A stretch of DNA of 64,000 bases. Source: Geofilum rubicundum JCM 15548. GTDB taxonomy: Bacteria; Bacteroidota; Bacteroidia; Bacteroidales; Marinilabiliaceae. The position numbers were made by a program, and so were the translations under genes. The stretch spans positions 1 to 64,000 of the forward strand of contig NZ_BAZW01000020.1 in assembly GCF_000974365.1 (NCBI RefSeq), written 5' to 3'. Positions 7,197 to 17,457 of this stretch are shown piece after piece (the first letter of the stretch is position 1; the number at the start of each line of letters is the position of its first letter). The notes under the pieces were generated by a model, which did not search any database, was not told the DNA's origin, and saw nothing but the letters and a program-made list of their open reading frames with translations.

Positions 7197-9224
7197 TTAA
7201 AGGTTGTTATTAATCAGGCCATCCAGAAAAGTACCGGTATCGGCCTTGTGGTGCTGAAACTTTAATATCAGTGTTTTGTAAAAATAGGGATTTTCTTTGT
7301 TCTTTTGAAATTGCCGGCTGAAATTGTTGTCAGGAGAGACCTTGTTGTCAGACAGATACTGTTGGATGAATTGAGCAGCGACTATTTGCAAGGTTTGTTG
7401 GTATCTGTCCGACTCTTCATCTGGCTCTGTGTTGGCCATGATTTCAAAGGCCTTTGTGAGCCTGTTTTGGTTAAAATAAAGGGCGCAAAGATTGAGTCTG
7501 GAATCCAGATGCCCGGGGGCCAGCGCAATTACTTCCAGATATTTTTGAATGGCCTCATTGGTTTGGCCATTTTTAAATAGACTCCCGGCATAATCATTGG
7601 TCACAAATAGATGATAAGGGTTTAAACGGTAGGCCTTTTCGAAATGCCTCTCTGCTTTTTTGTGGTCTTTGAGCTGAAACCAGGCAGCGCCGGCATACCA
7701 GTCTATCGGTGTTGAAGTGGCATCTACATTGTAGAATGCTGATTGGGCCTTGTTAATGTGTCGGATGCAATCATGGGGTTGGTTGGTCTTCCGGTATTTC
7801 AGGGCCTTTTTGGTGTGGATTTCTCCATAAAGCCTGAAACTTCCGGAGATAAGCGCTACCGCCAAAAGGGTTAAAACCAGAAAATGGGCGGGTTTCACTT
7901 GTGCGGGATGGTTTGATGAAGGTTGGATGTTCCTATTTATTAACGCTCCGGTCATTGAAAAAAGCAGGATGTTGTGAAAAATAATTTCCTTTGGAAAACT
8001 TAGCATCGAAAAACAAGCATACAGCACCATGGTTGCGCCAACTACCAGAGCCAGATACCGGTCCTCCTTATTGGATGATCTGATATAGGTGACAAAAGCC
8101 AATACAAGCAGAGAGAGGAAGAAAAGAAGGTACAAACTGCCACCTATAATTCCTTGTTCAGCCAGGACCCACAGAAAATCGTTGTGCGGTCTTTGATAAA
8201 ATACTTCGCCCTTTACAGCCTCATAATCTTTTGATCCGAATTTCAGCATTTCAATTTTCCATGTGTCCAGTCCATGCCCGAAAATTGGTTTTTCCGCGAT
8301 TAGTTTCACACTTCTGTCCCACAACTTAAGCCGGTCTTTGGTGGATCCTTCCCCGGGATTGAACGAGGTGCTTATGTGGTGAATTAAAGAAGTTTTATCC
8401 GCGAAATAATAGGCCGTGGCACTGCCTGCAGCGACAGATATCAGGAGAACCATGGAGAGTTGTTTAAAACCTTTGGTTTTAAACAGGAAACGACGCTTGA
8501 TGGCCATTAATGACACAATGGTCAGGGCTGCAGCGATAACAGCCAGCCAGGATGTTCGGTTCGAAAGGAGAATCAGCAAGATAAAAGTCAGGGAGAGGTT
8601 GATGGTGGTACCTGCTTTTAGCCATGATTTTTGCGTGGTGAAAAATTGATAAACCAGAAATGGCAGGGAAAAAGCGAGCGTTTCTGCCAACAGGTTTCTA
8701 TGGGCAAAAATGGCCGTCAGATGGTAGGTGGAGTGAGGGATGGAAAGTTGTCCGTTTTTCAATAACGTGAGAACCTGAATGTAGCCTGTCACTAAAATGA
8801 CAGATGATAGCAGATACCATACGATTGATATGTTTTTTAAAGTGTTGGGTCCTTTAATGCGCCAGGCAAAGGTGAGCAAAAGCACGAAATAGAGGCCTGT
8901 TTTAATGAAGACATAAAAGGCATCTGCGAGGTTGCCGGCCATAGCCACCGATACCATGGAATAGAGGAGGTAGCCTGAGAGACTAAGCAGCAGAATTTTG
9001 CTTACACGGTTGTTGAATGAGAAGCGAAGTTGTGGTTTGTTGAAAATCAGCCAATAGACAAAGAGGCCGGCACTTAAAAAGGTGAACTGCAAGTGTTGGG
9101 ATGGGTCAAAGGTCAGTTTTGTTTGAAGGAGAGGTATTACCCCAAAAAGAAAGGCTGCCAAAAGCATCTCCTTAAGTGAGGCCAGTCGGTTCAAAACGGA
9201 TTTTTGGGGTGCAGGTCTTTTCAC
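7197..9224 (-). CDS. O-antigen ligase-family membrane protein with C-terminal TPRs
   Basis: 675 residues. The N-terminal 430 residues contain about eleven hydrophobic segments, and the periplasmic loop carries the Wzy_C-type signature (FGHGLDTWKIEML ... YQRPHNDFLWVLAEQGIIGG). The C-terminal 220 residues are soluble tetratricopeptide-like helices (DWYAGAAWFQLKDHKKAERHFEKAYRLNPYH, then NEAIQKYLEVIALAPGHLD). Members of this superfamily transfer undecaprenyl-linked glycans to lipid A core or to proteins; the ligase-plus-TPR form is common in Bacteroidota and its acceptor is usually unknown. The next gene in the operon encodes a T9SS surface protein, which could be the acceptor, but this is only inference. 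No frame break. Confidence 0.8.
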   Translation of the reverse strand: MKRPAPQKSVLNRLASLKEMLLAAFLFGVIPLLQTKLTFDPSQHLQFTFLSAGLFVYWLIFNKPQLRFSFNNRVSKILLLSLSGYLLYSMVSVAMAGNLADAFYVFIKTGLYFVLLLTFAWRIKGPNTLKNISIVWYLLSSVILVTGYIQVLTLLKNGQLSIPHSTYHLTAIFAHRNLLAETLAFSLPFLVYQFFTTQKSWLKAGTTINLSLTFILLILLSNRTSWLAVIAAALTIVSLMAIKRRFLFKTKGFKQLSMVLLISVAAGSATAYYFADKTSLIHHISTSFNPGEGSTKDRLKLWDRSVKLIAEKPIFGHGLDTWKIEMLKFGSKDYEAVKGEVFYQRPHNDFLWVLAEQGIIGGSLYLLFFLSLLVLAFVTYIRSSNKEDRYLALVVGATMVLYACFSMLSFPKEIIFHNILLFSMTGALINRNIQPSSNHPAQVKPAHFLVLTLLAVALISGSFRLYGEIHTKKALKYRKTNQPHDCIRHINKAQSAFYNVDATSTPIDWYAGAAWFQLKDHKKAERHFEKAYRLNPYHLFVTNDYAGSLFKNGQTNEAIQKYLEVIALAPGHLDSRLNLCALYFNQNRLTKAFEIMANTEPDEESDRYQQTLQIVAAQFIQQYLSDNKVSPDNNFSRQFQKNKENPYFYKTLILKFQHHKADTGTFLDGLINNNL

Positions 9225-9310
9225 AACAAAATGGTTCCAATGATACTTAGTTGCAATGGCGCGTTCTTTCTTACTGTTTAAATAGAAAAAAAATCAGAAA
9301 TGGCAAATTG

Positions 9311-9362
9311 CAAAAAAGACAGCATCCAGTCAAGTAGAATCTATCTAAATAACCGGATGCTG
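9311..9362 (-). terminator. Rho-independent terminator after the GH43 gene
   Basis: The minus strand reads CAGCATCC (9355-9362), a 27-base loop, GGATGCTG (9320-9327), then T6 (9312-9317). It lies 25 bases beyond the arabinanase stop codon. The loop is long, but the stem is perfect over eight pairs. Confidence 0.6.
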
Positions 9363-9387
9363 TTGTTCTGGAATGCTTTTGTACGGA

Positions 9388-11039
9388 CTATTGGACCACT
9401 ATTTTTTGTGTGAAGGTGTTGGTGGCGGAGGCTACCTGTAAAAGGTACAGGCCGGGTGTCAGTTGGGTGTTGATTTCATTTTCGCCGGAAGAAATGGCTG
9501 CCTCAAAGACTTTTTGCCCCTGAAAGTTGAAGATATTTGCCGTGGCCTGGTTTTCATCAGAATGAATGGTAAAGGATCCATGCGAGGGATTGGGATACAC
9601 CATCGTTTCGGAGGCCGTTTGGGTCTCCAGTCCGGTAGCCGAAAAATCAACCAGTCGGAAGGTTTGTTGCGGCGCAGTTTCAAAGCAGCCCCATTGCAGA
9701 ATGTTGGTGCCATCGGCATTGGAGGCGTTGGCGACATCCAGACAGCGGTTGCTGTTTCTGTTGATGAGCGATAGCCTCCGCCTGGCGCTACCATAAATGA
9801 GAATTGCTGGGCATTGCCCCAATACTCCCAGAGGTTGATGTTGGCGCCATTTTCGGTTGATACTTCAAATACATCAAAGGAGAGGTTGGTGTTATTGGCA
9901 GGTTTGATCGAATGCCAGATGCCCTCTTCATTGGTGATGATGAATTTTTGCGTTTCGTCGCCCACATAGGTGTTCTGCATGATGTTGGTGCCATTCACTG
10001 GTGGGGTTGCGGCCATGGTGACGGCCTTGTCGCTATGAGAAGCAATGAGGGCATACTGGCCGTTGATCTCCGCCATTTCAACCCCCGTTGGTCCGGCCAC
10101 CGGCCAGCCATCGACAAATTCAAGGGTGGTGGTGAATAATCTGGGATAGCCGTTGCTGAAACCATCGTAGTAGTGGTAGGACATCACCCCTTCGCCATAG
10201 CCAATGTGTCCCGGTCCCACAATATTACCTGTCTGAACCGGCAAAAATTCACGAACGCCGGAATAGGGACCAGTGATGCTGGTCGAACGGGATACTTCTA
10301 CATAATAGGTGCTGTTCAACAGTTGACAGCAGCGTCCCCGATTGATAAAGAGGTAGTAGTAGCTGCCGTTTTTAAGGATGAAGGGTGCTTCGTAATCGCG
10401 GTGACTGCCACCGGCAATTTTGGTCAGGCTGCCCAGTGTTTTACCTGTGGAAGGGTCGATCTCTATGACGCCGATACCTCCAAAGTAAGAACCATACGAC
10501 ATCCATATTTTGCCATCCGTGTCGCGCATCAAGGCAGGGTCAATGGCATTGATGGCCGTGTTGCTGCCATTGGAAGAGACCACCAGTCCCTGATCCTCCC
10601 AGGTGGGGTTGGCCAAAGAGGGGGTTCGGGTAACCCCGATAACCGATCGGGAGGTCCCAAAACTGGAGGCGGAGTAGTAGAGGTAGTAATACCCTTCCAT
10701 ATAAATGAGGTCAGGCGCCCAAAAGTTTCCGCCAAAATCCGTTACATAGCTATCAATCCATGTGGGATGATTGTTGGGGTCAAGTGGTGTGGGCTCTTCC
10801 TGATGGTTGGTGAATTGCGGGTTGGACGACGAAAGGCCATAAATGCCATCCCCTGTGGAAAACACGTAATAGCGGTCATCATCCCCTTTTACGATGGTGG
10901 ATGGATCGTGAACCGGTCCCTGAGCTGCCAGCTTCATAAAAACTGCTGCCAGAAAAAACAGACACAACAGGCCTGCTTTTAATAAACGACTGGTACTTTT
11001 TATACTTTTTCCGGTAGAGCTTGCTTGCATATCTTTCAT
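9388..11039 (-). CDS. GH43 endo-arabinanase with ricin-like and T9SS domains (one frameshift)
   Basis: About 550 residues after one base is restored near 9767-9771 (GGGYR-LINRNSNR). A signal peptide ends near LAAQ (about residue 40). The GH43 five-bladed propeller starts at GPVHDPSTIV, whose Asp is the catalytic base; the AIDPALMRD Asp and the YEAPFILK Glu fit the pKa modulator and catalytic acid. This arrangement matches arabinan endo-1,5-alpha-L-arabinosidases. Next come ricin/beta-trefoil-like repeats (QYALIASHSDKAV, then NRCLDVANASNADGTNILQW), probably carbohydrate-binding. The C-terminus (VYPNPSHGSFTIHS...LTPGLYLLQV) is a type A T9SS sorting domain, so the enzyme acts outside the cell. 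It is monocistronic by position, with a terminator downstream. Substrate specificity is inferred from the family. Confidence 0.88.
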
Positions 11040-11140
11040 GTTTTAGATGGATGATGATTTTTACCCTGCAAAGATGTCAATTACAAGCAACTATCGGGTG
11101 GACAGATGTTGATACTTGGTGGACAAAAAACACACCTCGC

Positions 11141-14006
11141 TTAACTGAACTCAGGCTCCTGAGATAAAAACTGACCCGTATAGCTCTTTTTGATTTTGGT
11201 GATTTGTTCCGGCGTGCCACAACCTACCAGTTCGCCACCGAGGCTGCCGCCTTCTGGCCCAATATCAATGATATAGTCTGCGGCTTTAACCACGTCCAGA
11301 TTGTGCTCAATTACAATGACGGTGTTGCCTCTGTCCACCAGTTTGTTGAGCACCTCGAGTAAAACCCGTATGTCCTCGAAATGCAGACCTGTGGTGGGTT
11401 CATCCAGAATGTAAATGGTTTTGCCGGTATCTTTTTTAGCCAGTTCAGACGATAGTTTAACGCGTTGTGACTCACCCCCTGATAAGGTGGTGGAGGATTG
11501 TCCCAATTTGATATAGCCCAGACCTACCTGCTGCAGCATTTTAATTTTATGTTGCAGGTTGGGGATGTTTTCAAAAAATTCAACCGCCTGATTGATGGTC
11601 ATATCCAACACATCGCTGATCGATTTGCCTTTGAAGCGAACCTCCAGCGTCTCACGGTTATAGCGCTTGCCACTACAATCGGGACATTCGACCATGACAT
11701 CTGGTAGGAAGTTCATTTCAATGACTTGGACACCGCCTCCTTTGCATGTTTCACAACGACCGCCCACTACGTTGAAGGAGAAGCGACCGGGCTTGTAGGC
11801 ACGAATTTTGGCTTCGGGCAGATCTGCGTATAGCTTGCGAATTTCGTCGAACATTTTGGTGTAGGTGGCGGGGTTCGATCGGGGCGTGCGACCCAGTGGC
11901 GATTGGTCCACATCAACAACCTTATCTACATGTTCGAGGCCCTTTACTTTTTTGTAGGGAAGGGGTTCTTTGACCCCTTTGTAAACGTGCTGATTCAATA
12001 TGGGGTAGAGGGTCTCATTGACGAGGGTGGATTTACCACTGCCGGAAACCCCTGTCACGCAAATCAGTTTTCCCAAGGGAAATTTGACGGATATGTTTTT
12101 CAGGTTGTTGCCTGTGGCCCCAACCACTTCCACAATGTTTCCATTGCCTTCACGCCGCTTGGCCGGCATGGGAATGGATTTTTTGCCGGTCAGGTAGTCG
12201 GCCGTCAGCGACTGTGAATTCAATATCTGCTTTGGGGTTCCCTGGTTCACTACCTGGCCGCCAAAACGGCCGGCCAACGGCCCCATGTCAATCACATGGT
12301 CGGCAGCCATCATCATGTCCCGGTCGTGCTCCACCACCAGCACGGAGTTACCCGTATCACGCAGTTGCTTGAGCGATTCTATCAATCGGTGATTGTCGCG
12401 TTGGTGCAGGCCAATGGAGGGTTCATCTAATATGTAGAGCACATTGACCAATTGCGAGCCAATTTGAGTGGCCAGTCGGATGCGCTGACTCTCCCCGCCA
12501 GAGAGGGTCATGGCGCCCCGGTCCAGCGCCAGATAATTCAGCCCTACATCCACCATAAAGCCGAGCCGCGAACGGATTTCTTTCAATATTTCGGCCGCAA
12601 TCAGGTTTTGCTTATCGCTCAATCGCTCCTCCAGATTAACGAACCACTGGCGCAGAACGGTCAGGTCCATTTGCGAAAGCTCAGCAATGTTTTTTCCATC
12701 CAATTTAAAGTGAAGCGCTTCTTTGTTGAGGCGCTGGCCGTTACATTCGGGGCACTTGGTGTCGGTTATGTATTGGTTGGCCCAACGGTTGGCTTTGGCC
12801 CCTGCTTCACTGTGCTGCTGGTCAATAATGTATTTTATCACACCATTAAAGCTCAAAAAGTAGTTGGAGTTGGTCCCCAGTGGTGTGTTTTTGAGGGTTA
12901 ACGGCTCACTGGTCCCGTGAAGAATGGCTTCGAGGCCCTCTTCGGGAATGTTTTCAATACTGGTTTTAAGGGTAAAACCGAATTTTTCTGCCAGAGATTC
13001 CAGCTGCCAGAATATGAGTATGTTTCGGTATTTGCCCAAAGGGGCAATGCCGCCTCTGTAGATGCTGAGCTTGGGATCAGGAATGATTTTTTCCATATCC
13101 ACCTCATCCATATTGCCCAGTCCCTTGCATTTGGGACAGGCCCCTGCGGGGAATTGAAGGAGAAGGAGTGAGGGGCCGGCTCGTTGTAGGATATGCCGGT
13201 GGTGGGACACATCAGCAGGCGGCTGAAATAGCGGGGTTCCTCTTCCTTGCCTTTTTCAATGATCATGATGGTATTATGGCCCTGTTTCATGGCTACTTTG
13301 ACCGATTCTTCCAGGCGCTTCCGGTCCTTAGCTTCCACTTTAAGCTTGTCTACCACCACCTCTATGAAGTGGTTTTTGTAACGGTCGACCTTCATGTTGT
13401 GGCGAATTTCTTTGATTTCGCCATCAACCTTACATGGATGAAGCCTTTTTTTCTAATCTGCTCGAATAATTCTTTGTAATGGCCTTTACGGCCTTTGATC
13501 ATGGGGGATAAAATGTAAACACTCTTGCCTTCAAATTTGGACAGTATCAAATCCAATATTTGGGCGTCGGTGTATTTGACCATTTTCTCACCCGACAGGT
13601 AGGAATAGGCATCAGCGGCACGGGCGTAAAGCAGGCGCAGAAAATCGTATATTTCGGTGATGGTGCCAACAGTGGAACGGGGATTTTTTCCGGTGGTTTT
13701 TTGCTCGATGGAAATCACCGGGCTCAGACCGGTGATTTTGTCCACATCCGGCCGCTCCATGCCACCTAAAAACTGGCGGGCATAGGCCGAAAAAGTCTCG
13801 ATGTACCGACGTTGTCCTTCCGCATAAATGGTGTCGAAGGCCAAAGAGGATTTGCCGCTGCCGCTTAAGCCGGTAATCACTACTAGTTGGTTCCGGGGGA
13901 TGGTGACGTCTATATTTTGAAGATTGTGAACCCGGGCACCCAGTACCTCTATTTGTGCCGTTTCGTTAATGTCTGATGGTATGTTGGATGTGACCTTCTC
14001 TTGCAT
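11141..14006 (-). CDS. uvrA: Excinuclease ABC subunit A (two frameshifts)
   Basis: UvrA recognises bulky DNA lesions and loads UvrB in nucleotide excision repair. Three frames join into about 955 residues, the usual length: one base is lost near 13429-13433 ([12 protein letters not shown]) and one near 13146-13149 ([11 protein letters not shown]). Visible features are Walker [13 protein letters not shown], the [10 protein letters not shown] box, zinc-finger cysteines in [23 protein letters not shown] and CPDCSGKRY, two LSGGESQR signatures, the second Walker [13 protein letters not shown], and Walker [12 protein letters not shown] and [11 protein letters not shown]. The start at [12 protein letters not shown] (14006) is preferred because a -7 box lies at 14035-14042. 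Two independent single-base losses in one housekeeping gene favour sequence error over inactivation. Confidence 0.93.
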
Positions 14007-14034
14007 AGTGCTCTTTCCGTAAAAATGTAATTCG

Positions 14035-14042
14035 CAAAGATA
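14035..14042 (-). promoter_or_regulatory. -7 box for uvrA
   Basis: The minus strand reads TATCTTTG, an exact TAnnTTTG match, 28 bases before the uvrA ATG. No clear -33 TTG at the standard spacing. Confidence 0.4.
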
Positions 14043-14112
14043 AAAAAAGAATATGAGTATAGTTTGTAATGGGATAATCAATTCGTTGAGAACAAGGTTG
14101 GATTAAAACGCT

Positions 14113-14120
14113 TAACTTTG
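14113..14120 (+). promoter_or_regulatory. -7 box for mnmH
   Basis: TAACTTTG, an exact TAnnTTTG match, ends only four bases before the mnmH ATG at 14125. If used, the transcript would be leaderless. The -33 region has TTG only at non-standard spacing (12 or 24 bases). Confidence 0.35.
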
Positions 14121-14124
14121 TGGG

Positions 14125-15162
14125 ATGCTTACAGAGATAACCATACAGGAATATTATCAAACAAAGGAATCGTGGCCGCTGATTGATGTCCGTTCGCCCG
14201 GAGAATTTGAAAAGGGACACATTCCTGGTGCCATAAATATTCCATTGTTTTCCAATGAGGAACGGGCCCATGTGGGCACGGTGTACAAACAACGCTCCAA
14301 AGAAAAAGCCCTTGAGCTGGGATATGTCTATGTGACGCCTAAGTTGCAATGGTTTTTGGATGAAGCGCGGAAGCATGCACCGGATGGACAAGCCATTGTT
14401 CACTGCTGGCGGGGTGGTATGCGCAGCCAGTCGTTCGCTCAGCATTTGCGCGACAACGGATTTCAACAGGTTTTAACCATTGTTGGTGGCTATAAATCCT
14501 ATCGGCGTTTTTTGCTTGGTGCCATGTCGCAATCCTGCCAACTGCAAATCATTGGGGGTTATACCGGAAGCGGAAAAACCCATGTGATTGAACAGTTGAT
14601 GGCTGGCGGACATCAGGCCATTGATCTGGAAGGCCTGGCCAACCACAAAGGCTCGGCCTTTGGGGCCATTGGACAAAAACAACAACCCACCTCCGAACAG
14701 TTTGAAAACAATTTATTTGAGCAGTGGCGACGCTTTGATCGGGACCAACCCATTTGGCTGGAAGATGAGAGTTGCAACATTGGCAAAGTGAATCTGCCCC
14801 TGGCTTTGTTTCAGAAAATGCGTCAATCAACGGTTTTTTTTCTGAATATTCCGCGTGAAAAGCGGGCCGAATTGTTGGCCCGTGAATATGCCTTTGAGGA
14901 TGTTGGCCCCCTGCAAATGGCCGTTCAACGCATTTCAAAAAGATTGGGCGGATTGGTCACCCAGCAGTGTCTGGATTTTTTGGAACAGCGTCAGTTTTAT
15001 GAAGTCGCCTTGCTGACCTTGCACTACTATGACAAGACTTATTTAAAAGGCCTGAGTTTTAGAGATCAGGAAAAAGTCCGTATCATTGAGGGCAGCGATA
15101 CAGATGCTGAGCACAACACCCTTTTGCTGCTTAACGCCGCAAAAGAGTGTTTAATTCCATAG
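14125..15162 (+). CDS. mnmH: tRNA 2-selenouridine synthase
   Basis: MnmH (SelU, YbbB) replaces sulfur by selenium at the wobble 2-thiouridine of tRNA-Lys, -Glu and -Gln through a geranylated intermediate, using selenophosphate. The 345-residue protein has an N-terminal rhodanese domain (LIDVRSPGEFEKGHIPGAINIP; catalytic Cys near residue 94 in HCWRGGMRS) and a C-terminal P-loop domain starting with GGYTGSGKTHV near residue 145. Length and motif order match the family. The gene is followed, 174 bases later, by selD, which makes its selenium donor, a pairing that supports the assignment. Divergent from uvrA. No selA or selB is visible in the window, so use of selenium for tRNA only is possible but not shown. 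Confidence 0.95.
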   Translation: MLTEITIQEYYQTKESWPLIDVRSPGEFEKGHIPGAINIPLFSNEERAHVGTVYKQRSKEKALELGYVYVTPKLQWFLDEARKHAPDGQAIVHCWRGGMRSQSFAQHLRDNGFQQVLTIVGGYKSYRRFLLGAMSQSCQLQIIGGYTGSGKTHVIEQLMAGGHQAIDLEGLANHKGSAFGAIGQKQQPTSEQFENNLFEQWRRFDRDQPIWLEDESCNIGKVNLPLALFQKMRQSTVFFLNIPREKRAELLAREYAFEDVGPLQMAVQRISKRLGGLVTQQCLDFLEQRQFYEVALLTLHYYDKTYLKGLSFRDQEKVRIIEGSDTDAEHNTLLLLNAAKECLIP

Positions 15163-15269
15163 GGTTTTCTTTCCACCTCAAGGAAACGATCGTTCTTTGA
15201 TACCTTAAAAGGAAAATAATGAAATCAAAAATTTTCGTTTAAAAAATCAAGTTGATTATCGTTAAAAAA

Positions 15270-15301
15270 TCCGGGCTGTTTGAGTGTAGCGAGTTCCCGG
15301 A
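15270..15301 (+). repeat. Intergenic imperfect palindrome upstream of selD
   Basis: TCCGGG (15270-15275) pairs with CCCGGA (15296-15301). The 20-base loop holds GAGTGTAGCGAG, close to the GAGnGnAGCGAG element that recurs between genes in many bacteria. A T7 run follows at about 15311. It could be a transcriptional attenuator between mnmH and selD or a REP-like element. Confidence 0.35.
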
Positions 15302-15336
15302 AGATTTGTTCTGTTTTTTTAAAATAACAAAAAATT

Positions 15337-16368
15337 ATGACACCTATACAATTAACCAAATACAGCCATGGAGCAGGCTGTGGATGCAAAATATCTCCCA
15401 AAGTATTATCCACTATTCTGCAAAGCAGCATTCAGCCCATGGTTGATCCGCTCTTATTGGTCGGTAATGACAGTCGCGATGATGCCGCTGTTTATGACAT
15501 GGGCAATGGGGAGGCGATTATCAGCACGACCGATTTTTTTATGCCCATTGTGGATGATCCCTTTACTTTTGGGCGCATTGCGGCGGTCAATGCCATCAGT
15601 GATGTTTATGCCATGGGGGGAAGCCCTTTTCTGGCCATCGCTATTTTGGGTTGGCCGCTCGATAAACTGGCTCCGGAAGTGGCACAACAGGTATTGGAGG
15701 GGGGGCGTCAGGCCTGCAAAGAGGCAGGTATTCTGTTGGCCGGTGGCCACAGTATTGACAACCCGGAACCCATTTTTGGTCTGGCCGTTACCGGTCGCGT
15801 ACCCATTGAAAAACTGAAGCGCAACGATACCGCCACGGAGGGTTGTCGGCTCTATTTAACCAAGCCCCTGGGGGTTGGTGTGTTGAGTACGGCCCAAAAA
15901 CAGGGGAAATTGAAGCCCGAACATGCGCATATAGCATCCGATTCGATGTCGCAGCTCAATAAAATAGGGGAAGATATGGCTGCTGTGACAGGGGTCAGAG
16001 CCATGACGGATGTGACCGGGTTCGGATTGCTGGGGCATTTGACGGAGATGTGCGATGGCAGTCGCTTGTCGGCACAAGTGTACCGCGATAAACTGCCCAA
16101 GTTTCCTGAAGTGGATGAATATATTGCGCTTGACTGCATTCCGGGTGGCACCCATCGCAACTGGGACAGCTACGGGGAACATATTGACCTGAAATCTGAA
16201 AGCGACAAACTCTTGTTGTGTGACCCGCAGACCAGCGGGGGCCTGCTTATTGCCGTGGATGCCTCAGGTATTGATGAGGTAGAGCGCCTTCTGGCGAGCC
16301 ATGGTTTTTCCACCGAACCCATTGGCGTTCTTGTTGCGCAAAAGGATCGCCTGATTCAGGTGGTTTGA
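15337..16368 (+). CDS. selD: Selenide, water dikinase (selenophosphate synthase)
   Basis: SelD makes selenophosphate from selenide and ATP. The 343-residue product starts [21 protein letters not shown]; the catalytic residue is Cys15 with Lys18, as in the cysteine form of the enzyme (not a selenocysteine version). The AIRS-like ATP-binding domain shows [43 protein letters not shown] and the C-terminal [14 protein letters not shown] and [10 protein letters not shown] motifs. Length is normal. Its stop abuts, with no spacer, the stop of the convergent lytic transglycosylase gene. It should work with MnmH upstream. A short hairpin lies in the intergenic gap before it. Confidence 0.96.
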   Translation: MTPIQLTKYSHGAGCGCKISPKVLSTILQSSIQPMVDPLLLVGNDSRDDAAVYDMGNGEAIISTTDFFMPIVDDPFTFGRIAAVNAISDVYAMGGSPFLAIAILGWPLDKLAPEVAQQVLEGGRQACKEAGILLAGGHSIDNPEPIFGLAVTGRVPIEKLKRNDTATEGCRLYLTKPLGVGVLSTAQKQGKLKPEHAHIASDSMSQLNKIGEDMAAVTGVRAMTDVTGFGLLGHLTEMCDGSRLSAQVYRDKLPKFPEVDEYIALDCIPGGTHRNWDSYGEHIDLKSESDKLLLCDPQTSGGLLIAVDASGIDEVERLLASHGFSTEPIGVLVAQKDRLIQVV

Positions 16369-17334
16369 TTATTTAACTTCAAAAGCGCCTGGCTTTGGTA
16401 TTTTGATGGTATAGGTTTTTTGGGATGGATTCAATAAGAAGGTTTCCCGCAGCCAGGGGTTTAAGTCTTTTAGCTCGCGGTAAGTGGTGCCGTGCTCCAG
16501 AGCGAAGTCTGCAAAGTCGGCTATTGCACCGGTAACCACCAAATCATTGGTGGGGATAACCGGATACAGGTCGTCTTCGCCCAAATGAAAACCAAATTTT
16601 TGCGGATCCGCCATGATAGATTTAATGGCCAATATGCGGAATACATACCTGCCGGTTTCTTCGTTTAAAAGCAGATCATAGTAGGAGGTGATTTTCTGGC
16701 GGTCAACCTGGCGCTCCATTCCTCTGGGGCCTGCGTTGTAAGCAGCAGCGGCCATGGTCCATGAGCCAAAGCGCTCATAGGCTTTTTTGAGATAGCGACA
16801 GGCGGCAACGGTGCTTTTTTCGATGTGGTAGCGCTCATCTACTTCCTTGTTAACTTCCAGGTTGTAATCCTTGGCAGCACCTTCCAGAAACTGCCAGACT
16901 CCTGCGGCACCTGCAGGTGATACTACGCGTTCCTGAAAACCGCTTTCAATAAGGGGTAAAAACTTAAAATCCGATGGGACGCCTTCTGCTTCCAGTATGG
17001 GTTCAATTATCGGGAAATAACGATTGGCCCGTTTGATCAACAACAGGGTTTGTGATTGCCAGTAGGTGTTGACCAGCAATTCGCGGTCGTAGCTCTCACG
17101 TACATAAGTTTTGTTCATGGGTACCGCTTCACCGGCAAAGTTCAGCTCAGACGGCATGGGTAAGGCATGAATGCTGTAGTTTTGCTGAAACAGGCTGAGT
17201 TCAGCCGGGTCCTCTTCTGGCGTCGGTTCAGGGACAGAGGAATGGACAAACAAATTAAATACCAAAACAATGGCTATAATGGACGTGGCTACGGAAAGGA
17301 TCTTTACAACGGGAAATGAATGATTGTGCTTCAT
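16369..17334 (-). CDS. Lytic transglycosylase domain protein
   Basis: 321 residues. One N-terminal membrane segment or signal anchor (VVKILSVATSIIAIVLVFNLFV, about residues 9-30) precedes an SLT domain: the catalytic Glu is in FLPLIESGFQERVVSPAGAAGVWQF (about residue 130), followed by the conserved VAACRYLKKAYERFGSWTMAAAAYNAGP motif. This is the MltD-like arrangement but without recognisable LysM repeats; the C-terminal 50 residues (YRELKDLNPWLRETFLLNPSQKTYTIKIP) resemble a degenerate LysM. It would cleave peptidoglycan between MurNAc and GlcNAc in the periplasm, leaving anhydroMurNAc ends. Upstream lies repetitive intergenic DNA; downstream it abuts selD head-on. Confidence 0.9.
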   Translation of the reverse strand: MKHNHSFPVVKILSVATSIIAIVLVFNLFVHSSVPEPTPEEDPAELSLFQQNYSIHALPMPSELNFAGEAVPMNKTYVRESYDRELLVNTYWQSQTLLLIKRANRYFPIIEPILEAEGVPSDFKFLPLIESGFQERVVSPAGAAGVWQFLEGAAKDYNLEVNKEVDERYHIEKSTVAACRYLKKAYERFGSWTMAAAAYNAGPRGMERQVDRQKITSYYDLLLNEETGRYVFRILAIKSIMADPQKFGFHLGEDDLYPVIPTNDLVVTGAIADFADFALEHGTTYRELKDLNPWLRETFLLNPSQKTYTIKIPKPGAFEVK

Positions 17335-17380
17335 AAGTTATTGGAGATGAAAAGGGGGTGAATGATTTTTTAGGTTGTTT

Positions 17381-17457
17381 AGGTCAATAGGTCATTAGGT
17401 TATTAGGTCAATAGGTCATTAGGTTATTGGGTTGATGGGGTTGATGGGGTTGATGGG
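17381..17457. repeat. Tandem intergenic repeats (24-bp x2, 9-bp x3)
   Basis: A 24-base unit (17381-17404) with the core AGGTCATTAGGTTATT is repeated perfectly at 17405-17428, followed by three perfect copies of GTTGATGGG (17431-17457) and degenerate copies to about 17510. It lies in the 296-base gap between the transglycosylase and rluF genes, which have divergent starts. A related motif is at 59122-59150. Nothing else was seen in this gap. Confidence 0.8.

Noticed and set aside
13392-14081. UvrA pieces as separate genes or a split UvrA system
   Set aside because: Each junction is repaired by one base and the joined protein has the normal ~955 residues and all motifs.
15337-15390. Selenocysteine-type SelD
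   Set aside because: The catalytic codon reads TGT/TGC (Cys), not TGA.
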